A DNA stretch of 64,000 nucleotides, taken from contig CM067545.1 in assembly GCA_034509755.1 (NCBI GenBank), positions 46,741,062-46,805,061 of the forward strand, written 5' to 3'. Position numbers and translations under genes: made by a program. The notes beneath the pieces are model-generated. The model searched no databases. It saw only the letters and a program-made list of their open reading frames with translations, and had not been told where the DNA came from. This stretch comes from Anisodus tanguticus (lineage: Eukaryota > Streptophyta > Magnoliopsida > Solanales > Solanaceae). Below, in pieces: positions 32,200 to 42,729 of the stretch (position 1 is the first letter of the stretch; every line of letters begins with the position of its first letter).

Positions 32200-35100
32200 T
32201 TGCTTTAGTGGCTTTGGTGAATGATGGTAGACTAGAGTCATGTTCTCGGTTGGGGACGGAGGCGAGGGTTGGGGGGTAAGTGGGGTAAGGGTAATGCTAG
32301 GCTGAGAATAGGGTCTTGGAATATTGGAACTCTAATGGGGAAGGCCACAGAGCTAGTTAAATTCTTAAGAGGAAGATTAATATAGCCTGTGTCCAGGAGA
32401 CCAAATGGGTAGGACCTAAGGCTGGATCAAGTGGTAGAGGTTAGGAGGGTCAATAACAGGATGATGTCGATTATGTTGGTAGTTGGAGGGTGACCTATGA
32501 ACATTATTAGTGCGTATGTGCCACAGGCGGGCTTGAAAGAGGAGGAGAATAGGTTTTTTTTGGAAGATTCAGACGAAGTGGTAGGAGGTATACCAACCAC
32601 TGAGAAGTTATTTGTAGGAGGGGATTTCAATGGACATAACGGGACACTTCCGGAGGGTTATGACGACGTGCATGGAGGTTTTGGCCTCGGGGACAGGAAC
32701 ATGGCAGGCGTCTTACTTTGGAGTTTGCTAGAGCTTTTGGGATGGTGATAGTCAATTCAAGGTTCCTGAAGAAGAAGGAGCATTTGGTGACTTTCCGTAG
32801 TTCGGTGGCTAAGACTCATATAGACTTTTTTCTCCTTAGAAAGGTTGACAAATGTCTTTGTAAAGACTGCAAGGTTATTCCGAAGGAGGATCTTACAACC
32901 TGACATAAGCTTTTAGTGATGGATTTGGAGATCAAGATGGAGAAGAAGAAGAGGGTTGTGGATGACAGGTTAAGAATCAAATGGGGGAGTTTGACCGTGG
33001 CTAGTACAAAGGAGATGAGGGAGAGGTTGATGGCCAAGGGGGCTTGGGGGAGTAGTGGGGATGCGACCAGAATGTGGGATAAGATGGCCAGTTATATGCG
33101 GGAGGTTGCTAAAGAAGTGTTAGGGGTCTCGCGGGGTAACCGTGGTGGGCATCGAGGGGACTGGTGGTGGAATGATAAAGTTCAAGAGAAGGTGGAAGCG
33201 AAAAAAGTGGCGTATGCGAAATTAGTAGAAAGCAAGGATAATGTGGAGAAGTGGACGAATAGGGAATTATATAAGATGGTACGGAAAGAGGCAAAACTTG
33301 TGGTTATAGCGGTGAAAATGACTGATTTTGAACGTCTATATGTGGAATTAGAGGAAAAATAAGGGGATAAAGAGTTGTACAAACTAACCAAGGCGAGAGA
33401 GAGGAGGGTCTGGGACTTGGATCACGTGAGGTGCTTCAAGGATGAGGACGACAAAGTACTAGTGGAGGACACACATATTTGGCGGAGATGGCAATCTTAC
33501 TTCCATAAACTCTTGAACGAAAAAAAAGATAGAGACATTGTGCTTAGAGACCCAGAGCACTCTGGTTGGTACCAGGATTTTGGGTATTGTGAAAACATTA
33601 AGGTTGAGGAGGTTCAGGGTGTTGTACGCGGGTTGCGCAGGGGACGAACAACCGGGACTGATGACATCCTAGTTGAATTTTGGAAAAGCGCAGGCAAGGT
33701 AGGTTTGGAGTGGCTGACGTAGTTGTTTAATGTCATTTTTAAGACATCGAGGATTCCCGAAGAATGGAGGTGGAGTACAATGATTCCTTTGTACAAGAAC
33801 AAAGGTAATATCCAAAGTTGCAACAACTATAAGGGTATCAAGCTGCTAAGCCATACTACGAAAGTTTGGGAAAAAGTCGTAGAGATGAGGGTGAGAAGAG
33901 AATTGTCTATCTCCGAGAACCAGTTTGGATTCATGCCGGGGCGGTCGACTACATAAGACATTCATCTTATTAGGAGGTTGGTGGAGCAGTATAGGGAGAG
34001 GAAGATAGACTACATATGGTTTTCATCGACCTCGAGAAGGCATACGACAAAGTCCCTAGGGAGGTTCAATGGAGATGTTTGGAGGTTAGAGGTGTACCTG
34101 TGGCATACACTAAGGCAATCAAGGATATGTATGATGGAGCCAAGACTAGGGTACGGACAGTGGGAGGAGACTCGGAGCACTTTTCAGTGATGATGAGGCT
34201 GCACCAGGGATCAACTCTTAGCCCATTCATATTTATCTTGGTGATAGATGGACTGACGCAACAAATGCAAGGGGAGGTGTCATGGTGTATGTTATTCGCA
34301 GACGATATAGTCCTGATTGATGAGACCCGTTGTGGAGTAAATGCTAAGTTGGAGGCTTGGAGACAGACTTTGGAGTCTAAATGGTTCAGACTGAGTAGGA
34401 ATAAGACAGAATACTTGGAGTGCAAGTTCAGTGACGGGAGCGACCTACAGACAGGCATGGATGTGAGGCTTGGTACACATGTCATTCCAAAGAAAGGGAG
34501 CTTCAAGTACCTCGGGTCTATTATCCAAGAGAATGGAGAGATTGATGACGATGTCACACATTGTATTGAGTCAGGGTGGATGAAATGGAGGCTCGCATCT
34601 GGAGCATTGTGCAATAAAAAAATTCCACCAAAACTTAAAGACAAGTTCTATAGGGTGGTTGTTAGACTGACCATGTTGTATGTGGTTTAGTGTTGGCCGG
34701 TCAAGACTTCGCACACTCAAAAGATGAAAGTTGCGGAGATGAGAATGCTAAGATGGATGTGTGGGCATACAAGGAGGGATAGAATTAGAAATAATGATAT
34801 CAGGGACAAAGTGAGAGTAGCCTCGGTGGAGGATAAGATGCGAGAAGCTAGGTTGAGATGGTTCGGACACGTGCAAATGAGAGACATAAATGCCCCAATG
34901 CGGAGGTGTGAAAGGTTGGCTATGGACATGTACATGAGGGGTAGAGGTAGGCCGAGGAAGTATTGGGGAGAGGTGATTAGACGGGATATGGCGCATATGC
35001 AACTTACTGTGGACATGACCTTAAATAGGGGGTTATGGAGGACACGTATTAGGGTAGAAAGATAGTAGGTAGTCTAGCGTAGTCCTACCTACGCTTACAA

Positions 35101-35432
35101 ACTGGTAGTTATAGTATTATTATTGTAGGCTCGCTTAGCCTATCATATTGCCTTATAGTCCATTGTCGTTTGATTTATGATGCTATGTGTATTTTATTTG
35201 TCTTATTTACTTGCATTAACTATTGCTTCTTTCTTTTTCAGAATGCGTTGTCATGACTTATACACTTTGTGTGTCTTACTTTGCTTGGGCTTGTGCTTTG
35301 TCTTGAGACGAGGGTCTCTCGGAAACAACCGCTCTACCTACCAAGGTAGAGGTAAGGTCTGTGTACTCTCTACCCTCCCCAGACCCCACATTGTGGGATT
35401 TCACTGGGTATGTTGTTGTATATATATAGTAT
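32200..35432 (+). mobile_element. RTE-clade LINE, nearly full length, decayed
   Basis: From left to right on the plus strand: endonuclease start with RIGSWNIGTL near 32305 and MNIISAYVPQ at 32497, then VGGDFNGHNG; a middle region (32916-33720); reverse transcriptase with MVFIDLEKAYDKVPRE (34016), HQGSTLSPFIF and MLFADDIVLID (about 34290-34322), and a C-terminal domain with RWFGHVQMRD (34858). The 3' end has GAGACGAGGGTCTCTCGG, CCTCCCCAGACCCCAC and a TTGTTGTATATATA tail, the signature of Solanaceae RTE elements. Frameshifts and stops split ORF2 into at least six pieces. The enzyme would nick the target and prime reverse transcription; this copy is dead. No TSD was found. Confidence 0.88.
34016..34690 (+). 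pseudogene. RTE LINE reverse transcriptase fragment
   Basis: The longest piece of the LINE ORF (224 codons). It spans the fingers-palm of a non-LTR RT, including DLEKAYD with its first catalytic aspartate and the FADD box with the other two. It has no ATG-linked endonuclease because upstream frames are shifted, and it ends at TAG 34688-34690. Confidence 0.9.
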
Positions 35433-36186
35433 CTTACAATGAGGTTTATTAGTATAATCTGGAACTTAACATTAAGATAATTGTTATCAAAAAAATTTAT
35501 TAGTGAATTTTTCTAATAAATGCTTGCAATAAATTTTTTATTGGAATCAAAATAAATAGAACTACTTCTAAGCATGTATTTTATTTATAAAAATACAAAA
35601 AAAAAGTATTCATCCCATCACAACTATCTACTAATATTTTTAAAAAGTTAGAGAAAACTTGAGTTAGCTATTAGTATATTAAAAATTTAACTAACATATT
35701 AAAAATAGTTATAAATTATTAAAGAGCATAAAGATATATTATTACTAAATTTAGAACTATAGAAACTTAACTACGAATAGATAGAAAACCAATTTTAAAA
35801 TTTTGGGAGTAACCCCCGCCCGTCTCCCCCCTCATAAAAGAAGAAAATATTTGGAGTTGGGCCCGTGCGGAGCCGGGCAACTCCTTACTAGTCTAAAAAT
35901 AACTAGCACTTGTTTTTCTGAAGAAAAATGACATTATTGTTACTACAAATTACAATGAGGATCCTCCATTTTCATTTTATACAGAATATGACCATTTTTT
36001 TAAAATAAAAGTAGTAAAAGCATAGAGTAATTTCTAATCTCCAAAATGGGAATTTAACAATTCCTTCCTTTCATTTTCATTGATATTCACAAATCACAAT
36101 TGGAAATTCACGTTAATTCGAGAAAAATACAATTTCACTAGTAGTAGTATTTTCGACTTCTATACAACATCCTCTCTAAAATGACA
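35433..36186. other. AT-rich spacer, probably FLA 3' side
   Basis: No coding sequence is recognised. Because hAT copy 3 is inserted between 36187 and 37915, this DNA was once contiguous with the 3' flank of the FLA gene. Confidence 0.4.
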
Positions 36187-36194
36187 CTTTAACC

Positions 36195-37907
36195 TATAGC
36201 TGGCCAGTGGGCCGGGCTCGATTTTGGCGGGCCGGGTTTGATGGGGTCGGGGGCGGGGCGGGGCGGGACGGGTGAAGGGGGCGGGATCGGGCCTGGGCCG
36301 GTCAGGCGGGATCGGGTTTGGCGGGATTTTCCGAAGTCCCGTCCAGATCCCGATCCCGTCGGAATCGGGTCGGGGGCGGGATTGGGATCGGGTTCCTTTT
36401 TTTTTTTTTTTTTTTTTTTTTTAATAACATATGTATAAAAAAAATTCAATAATTAAACAAGACAAGATAGTGTAATAAAAACATCACAATGCTATTTTTA
36501 TGTCTCATATATTATTTAATAGACATATGATTTTTTTGTAATACAAATACAATTGTCGAAAATGCAACTTTGTGGTGTTGTCCAAAAGTTGCAAATTACA
36601 TAATAAAATTGCAATTAAAAAAATCACATTCTGAAAAAAACTTGTTCTGATTTCTTGATAATTTCCTGTGGTTCTTTGGTTGGAATTGGTATTTGTTGGT
36701 CAAATTGATCCACGTCGCTTCCATCACATTCGGATAAGATTTCGTTGTAGTTTTCGTCTTCTTCTTCGTTGATCTCCGGTTGACCGCACCTTCTCCGCTC
36801 CGCTCGTATACAATCTCTGAATAATATTGCAATTTCCAAGATGTCTCCGGCTAATGAGTGTCTGTGGTTTCCTATTTGATATCTGCCAGCAGAAAAAGCG
36901 CTTTCAGACGCAGTTGATGACGTTTGAATGTTCAAAACATCTCGGGCCATCATTGAAAGTGTCAGAAAGGTCTTCTCATTCCCCCTCCAGTATTTCAGCA
37001 AGTCTTCACGTCCATCTTCATTGCGAACTTCTTGGTACGGTACAGAACCCTGCAAAACAAAAATATCAAACTCGTTAATTTGGTTAGTAGCGGTACGGCC
37101 GCACATTCTATTTCTGAGGCTTTCAATATTAGCCGCAGAAACGGCATGTCTTTTGTGAGGTTGTGTTGAAGATGAAGAATATGGTATGGAAGCCGGTAGG
37201 TTACTAGCACTTTCTTGTTGGTAAAACTTATATATTTTTTTGCATTGGTCTTCTACGCTAGACAACACTTCTTCTTTAGTTTGTTCAATAGGTGGTGGGT
37301 GATTTAGATTTTTTAGACTTGGAGATGGTAGTACTGCTATACAATCATAAATAGTTTCAATAAGTGATTTAGTACCGTCTATTTTAATAGTCGAATTTAA
37401 TACAGCACCAATAATATAAATAGTGGGAATAAGAATAAAATATTTTTTTATTTTGATAAACATGTTTTTAATAGCTGCAATATAAACTGGTTTTTTCATA
37501 TATTCACTAAGTAATAAAAATATTAGAGTTATATAAAATAACATAGTTGAAATAGTAGGATAATATATACCGGAAAATTCTTTTGTTGCTTGAAAAAATT
37601 TCTCTAAAAATACAATAAGTTCGGAAATTTTTACCCAATCACTATCTACAACCATATCAGCTGGATTTTGATTATGAGAGTTAAAAATGTAAAATGACCA
37701 TTGGTGCAACGGTTATTTTTGCAAATGGGGGGTTACGGGGGGGATTGGGGCCGGCTCGGGATTGGGCGGGATTGGTGGGACTGGGGCGGGCCGAGACGGG
37801 TCGGGATGAGACATTGTCCCGTCCCGGTTTGAGTCCCGCTACCAAAATTTTTTTACTACTCGATTTCGGGGCGGGACCAGGCCGTCCTGACCCACTCGCC
37901 AGCTATA
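36195..37907 (-). mobile_element. hAT transposon copy 3, complete ends, internally deleted
   Basis: It is delimited exactly: TIRs TATAGCTGGCCAGTGGG (36195) and CCCACTCGCCAGCTATA (ending 37907), and a perfect 8-bp TSD CTTTAACC at 36187-36194 and 37908-37915, the length hAT transposition makes. GC-rich subterminal blocks lie at both ends. Compared with copy 2, the N-terminal half of transposase (BED finger and catalytic core start) is deleted, with the junction near 37688. The 1,713-bp element can therefore not transpose on its own. Confidence 0.93.
36624..37709 (-). CDS. C-terminal hAT transposase ORF (361 codons), intact frame
   Basis: A single open frame where copy 2 has several stops. It carries NPADMVVDSDWVKISELIVF, FQATKEFSGIYYPTISTMLF, a middle region and the hAT dimerisation domain DVLNIQTSSTASESAFSAGR with HSLAGDILEIAILFRD. 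Its first residues come from the element's own 5' end, after the internal deletion. There is no BED zinc finger and no first catalytic aspartate, so it is not an active transposase; it could at most dimerise with full-length transposase. Expression is not shown by the sequence. It is oriented like the upstream FLA gene, so read-through transcription is possible. Confidence 0.75.
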   Translation of the reverse strand: MHQWSFYIFNSHNQNPADMVVDSDWVKISELIVFLEKFFQATKEFSGIYYPTISTMLFYITLIFLLLSEYMKKPVYIAAIKNMFIKIKKYFILIPTIYIIGAVLNSTIKIDGTKSLIETIYDCIAVLPSPSLKNLNHPPPIEQTKEEVLSSVEDQCKKIYKFYQQESASNLPASIPYSSSSTQPHKRHAVSAANIESLRNRMCGRTATNQINEFDIFVLQGSVPYQEVRNEDGREDLLKYWRGNEKTFLTLSMMARDVLNIQTSSTASESAFSAGRYQIGNHRHSLAGDILEIAILFRDCIRAERRRCGQPEINEEEDENYNEILSECDGSDVDQFDQQIPIPTKEPQEIIKKSEQVFFRM

Positions 37908-37946
37908 CTTTAACCCCAGAAGAAATCCGAATTTACAGTAATGCCC

Positions 37947-38659
37947 CTAGAAATCATCTTCTCCATTACTACGCCGAACACTGTAACTACTCCTCCAAAT
38001 CCGTCGATTCTGTAGTTTCCTTTGTTTCCTAACAACTCTTGAAAACGCTCCATTCTTCACCTCCGACATCGCCACGTCATCATTCTGGCTAGATTCCACC
38101 GGAGCAAAAAACCATTTCCACATCTCACCAAGTGTGTCTTCATACATATTAAGCCCAGTAAGAAGTATCCCATCTAACCCGTGAATAACAAATCTCGACC
38201 CGACATAAAGATTTGGATCCGGATCCGAAACCCGAACCCCATCAACAGTAACAAAAACGTCGTCGCTTTGGTTCTGGCCCACTAAGATACTGTAATGGGG
38301 AAGTAGGGTTTCGAGGTATGGAGTTGAGAGATAGTGAGTTTACGTGAAGGGATTACGTGGGATCTGAGTGCTGCCATGTAAGCATCAGCATCGGTAGCCA
38401 TATCGAGAGTGTAGAGAAAATGATCTCTTGGGGCGAAAATAGTAAATTCCGTTGTTGTATGGCCGGTGAGGATTTGGAATTGGACGTCGGATGTGTCTAT
38501 TGAGTTGCTGAAGAGTGGGTAACCATTGTACCTTAATGCTCTGAGGAGAATCTCCAGTTCATGTGGGGAAATGAAGTTGTTCGTGGTGGTGTTTTTGGAG
38601 TTGACGGCGGCGGCTATGGAGAGGATGAGGAAGAGAGTAAGGAGTAATAGGTTAGCCAT
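37947..38659 (-). pseudogene. FLA: Fasciclin-like arabinogalactan protein, one frameshift
   Basis: It starts at ATG 38659 with a signal peptide (LLLLTLFLILSIAAAVNS), then HELEILLRALRYNGYPLFSN, a FAS1 H1-like box (EFTIFAPRDHFLYTLD) and SHVIPSRKLTISQLH. In frame 1 it ends at a stop (38282). The protein sequence continues in another frame as LLPHYSILVGQNQSDDVFV, VDGVRVSDPDPNLYVG, RFVIHGLDGIL to a TAG at 37947. The shift lies between about 38300 and 38320 and is one base. The total would be about 235 residues, like short FLA19-type proteins, which act at the cell surface and wall. The tail is polar with no GPI signal. The single lesion may be a true frameshift or a sequencing error. Confidence 0.85.
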
Positions 38660-38915
38660 GAGAGAACAGTTTGGGTTTTGGCAGTTATTTTGTTTTTTCC
38701 GAAGCTGTTGAAATTGAGGTGTGGGAGTGTCTATGTGTAGGCAATTTCTTGGGTGGATTGTGGTCGTCCGAGTAGTTTAACAGAGTGGAAAAAGACATGG
38801 TGAAATCACTTGCACAAAAAAAAAGTTCAAAAAGCCCTATTTTGAATTTAATATCTGAGCTGACCGTCCCATCTATAGACTCTATACTATTTCTAGGCGC
38901 TAGTCGCTCAGTCCA
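38660..38915 (-). other. FLA upstream region
   Basis: About 250 bp between the FLA start codon and the CACTA-like end at 38916. It should hold the proximal promoter and 5' UTR. I see no TATA box I can assign with confidence. Confidence 0.35.
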
Positions 38916-39050
38916 CACTACAAAAAAAAGGCTTTTCCTTCACTATAAAAAGAACAACACTATTTGTGACAACTAATCGAAAAGTCATCACGGTTTGGTA
39001 TAAAAAGAATAGGACTAGTCGCCACTAAAGATCAACGAAAAAATTTCATA
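38916..39050. mobile_element. CACTA-type terminus fragment
   Basis: It begins CACTACAAAAAAAAGG and contains GACTAGTCGCCACTAAAG, typical of the termini of Solanaceae CACTA MITEs. The opposite terminus was not found, so it is a fragment or the other end is degraded. It lies 257 bp upstream of the FLA start. Confidence 0.45.
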
Positions 39051-39059
39051 TGAGCTTCC

Positions 39060-39430
39060 AAAAAATATCTCAAATATGTGTATAATTAGTAAGTATACGT
39101 TAATTGAGCCTTCAAGAAATATCCCAAAACATGTATAATATGTGTATAATTAGTATACATTATAAATACATTTATCAAAGAAGAAATTATACGTTACTTA
39201 TACATTTATTATACACAAATAATAAAACAATGATGTATTTTTTATACATATACTTTAGGGATACATATTTTATACGATAATGATACACTTTCTATACGTG
39301 TGATATATTTTTTCTATACAAATACAGTAATTATACGTCTTCTATACAACCATGATACATTTTATATATGTATGATATATTTTCTGTAGTGATACATACA
39401 CAAAAATGATACACTTTATATACATATGCA
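39060..39430. repeat. Degenerate AT-rich TGATACA / TATACA repeat array
   Basis: The words TGATACA, TTTTATACA and GTATAAT recur irregularly, roughly every 20-35 bp (for example GATACACTTTCTATACG, GATACATTTTATATA, GATACACTTTATATACA). There is no fixed period. It has no coding potential. Confidence 0.6.
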
Positions 39431-40992
39431 GAATTAGTTGAAAAATGGCTAGAAAATAAAATTATTTGAAAAGGCTAAAAATAACTTTTAAAAATTTTAG
39501 GTCATCAGATGTCAATAGTTTCACCCGGTTGGCCATTTGTGTCCTTTTCCCTTCTTTTCTCGCAAGGCGTTCCTCTTCGGATGCTGATTTTACCAAAATA
39601 AGTTGGGGCTTTTTTCATTTGACCCGTCGATCGAAATTAATTACGGGCGCTAGTTAAAATATACATTGATTATGTATATTATATATTTATTTATATATTT
39701 ACTAGTCTCTATGTACGTGCTTTGCATGAATATAACTTATCGATTATTATAATACTTATGTTAAAATAATAATACTTGCATGTGGTGTGATCACCTAATA
39801 TCTAAATTTAACATAATTAGATATTATAAAAGTATTTTAAAAATATTGATCAATTTTTATTTCCCTTAAATACTAAAATATTTCTTTAATAACGTAATTT
39901 AATGTTGGATATAATGGCATTCTGAAAGTTCCTATAAATTGCATCCCTAAAATTCCTAATGCAAATAAAAATATCCTTTTAAGAAGCTAAAATCTACCGT
40001 AAATAAAAGTTTTTTGTTGGTAGACTTCATGTTTAATTTCACAGCTTTCCTGTTGATTAGTTTTCCCATATATAATTCTTTAATGAATTGTACCCCATAT
40101 CAATTTTATAGGGTCGTGTATGTGTAGTTTAAATCAGAAAAGAATTCCACTTTTAGGTGATTTAGAATTATATTCTTAAATTATATAAATATTTAAAGAT
40201 ATAAAAGTCGATTAACATTTAGAGGCTATTATACATGCAAATACACGTATATCCCATGATGATTAAGAATATAAAACATATAGTCAACGTAATGATATTT
40301 TAAATGAGTAAATTTCCTAAAAGGTCACCCGAGTATTGAGAATTATCTCCTAATATCACTTTTGTTCCTTTTAGGAATAAAATATCAACTAACTATCACT
40401 ATTTTTCTAAGAATATATTAAACACACAAAAGCCTTCTTATCTCCTAGTTGGCATGCAATGTCACATGAAATTTTATTTTTTAATTATAAATTTATTTAA
40501 CTCATCCAGTTCATTTAACTTGATCCAACCCAAACTCATTTAACCAACTAATCCATGTCGTATACCTATTTATTCGATTAGAAAAATCAAACAAGCTAAC
40601 TTTTATAGAAAATTTTCTTCACACCTAAATAATAGCTACCGGACGATCAAAACTGAAACGAAAAGCCTCTCATTTCTTTACCGCATTGCCACACATTAAT
40701 CTTACAGGTTCTTTCTGTTTCCCTTTTTATTTCTATGAATTTTAAGATTTTTTTTTTTTTAAAAAAACAAATTTCAAGATTCTTTTTTCTAAGAAATTTC
40801 AAGATTGACGCCTGTAATTGATAACAATGGTTATTTTTAAAATAAAAGTTTGAATTTTTCTCGAGTTTAATGCTCCCCTTCTCTTTACAACCCTGATCGA
40901 AGTCCTAGGCTATAGTGATGTATTTTTAAAATTTTGAGTTGCTAGCTAGCATTTTAATGTATTGGGTATGGTATGGATGAATTGATATAGAT
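39431..40992. other. AT-rich spacer, no gene
   Basis: No gene or defined repeat was recognised. If the Tekay left LTR were full length it would extend to about 39710, but the sequence here does not resemble the matching part of the right LTR (59487-60767). Confidence 0.4.
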
Positions 40993-42536
40993 CTTTATAA
41001 TTTAGCTTGGGGATTATGGATACCGTTAGACCGTTCTCATATAATTGATATGATCGATCAGAGTGGGCTCGTGAGGAGGCTCGGCGAAAGGGGAAAGCTG
41101 TTGCGTGAGTTTTTCGGCTTTGATTCAGGCAAGTTGAGACTTTCTAGACTCTAATGTAGCGTTTATGTGTTGGTATGCTATGTAATGAATTAAGGGGAGT
41201 AATGAGAATTGAGAGTCCCGTATTAGTGAGGTGACGAGCACTAATACGGGTACCGGTGAACTTAATTGGGCAATTAATAAACTAGTATAATGCATGTGAA
41301 AGAGTTTATGTGTTTAGCCTTCGGGCCACGGGCGCGGTGCATAAATCCGCCTAGGTTAGTATGATTGCTATTTACTTTGACTTGTAGCCACGTTGATATG
41401 ATATTTCTGATTTGACTTGTCATGCATTCATCACTCCACATATCGTCTGAACACTTGAATAGAATCTGTTAATTCTTATCATACTGATTATGCTGTTTGC
41501 ACGGTGTACACTTATCCATATCATTCATACATATTATAATTGGCATTGAACGGTTGAAATACTGCTAAGAGAGGCTTGGGAAGCTGGTTGTTGGATATGG
41601 TACATGATACGAGAGTGATGACTGGTGATGACACTTCAGCCACAGAGTTGGTATCCAATAGGATCGGATGGGTATATGGACCTCATGAGTCCCTCATGGC
41701 TCACATGACATCTACTGCAGCAATGTGTGTATACCGGGTAGATATGGTCATTGCATACATACATATCATTTTCATTGCATTCATTCATATTTTGATATGT
41801 ATTTGGTGCTATATGTGCTCGGTGCTGATCTTTGATTTACTTAAACTCTTTTGGTTTGATGTAAGAAATACTATTAGTTTACACTTATATCATTGTGAGA
41901 CTTGAGTGAAGTATCTTGATGGGTCTAGAAGCCCTGAATGGGGTTAGGCTGAACCTTGTTATAAACATGAGAATGTGAGAGTACTTGTATAATAGCGAAC
42001 TGTAGACTTATTGTTAGGTTGGTTAACTGATTACTTATTATGTTTAACTAACTAATTAGTAGAAAGGTATTGGAAAGTACCAACCCTCGCCACCGTTACA
42101 GCTAGGGTCGGTCGATGCTGCTGTTGGGTACACATATTTTCCGTACTCACTCTACGCTTACTGCACTCTATGTGCAGGTACTGAGCCGGATGACGGATCA
42201 GCTGATAGAGCATAACTCATTGGAGATCTCTTGGAGAGTCCAAGGTGGCTGTTGATGCATCCCCGGCACTGGAACTCTTTTTATCTATCTTTATGGTTCC
42301 TGACATTGTTACATCCATACAGATTATGTATTTCCTAATCAGACTTGTATTCATATACTTAGAGCTTGTACTTATGACTACCGATCTATTGGGGTTCTTT
42401 TTTTCCAGACTATGTATTTATTATTAAGACTTGCTAGATTTCTTCTTTATTTCGTATTATCATATGTTGTTTGGTGGGTTCTCTTACGGGTTATGATAGG
42501 TGCCCTTATGACACAATGGGAATTTAGATCGTGACA
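40993..42536 (+). repeat. Left (5') Tekay LTR, 5'-truncated
   Basis: It matches 60768-62312 along its whole length, starting CTTTATAATTTAGCTTGGGG and ending GATCGTGACA. Relative to the right LTR it lacks the first 1,281 bp, including the TGTAACGACTCG start. The frame at 41576-41905 is repeated at 61350-61679 because both are LTR, not because it is a gene. Confidence 0.88.
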
Positions 42537-42538
42537 AA

Positions 42539-42551
42539 TTGATATCAGAGC
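42539..42551 (+). other. Primer binding site, tRNA-Met (Tekay)
   Basis: TTGATATCAGAGC, one base from the usual TTGGTATCAGAGC, lies two bases after the LTR end GTGACA. Confidence 0.8.
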
Positions 42552-42729
42552 ACTAGGTTAATGGTTTCATGAGTACACAAGCGATGTCTAGTATAGTCTT
42601 GCGGATCGATACGAAGAGCTATGTACCTATCTTTGAGAGGCTATAAGATATTTAGGAAATTTCAATTCATTCATGCGATTCGATTATGATTGAATTCTAA
42701 ATCTCTTTGTTTTAGTCTTTCTCACATAT

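Noticed and set aside
34066..34644. 192-codon minus-strand frame
   Set aside because: Antisense shadow of the RTE reverse transcriptase on the plus strand.
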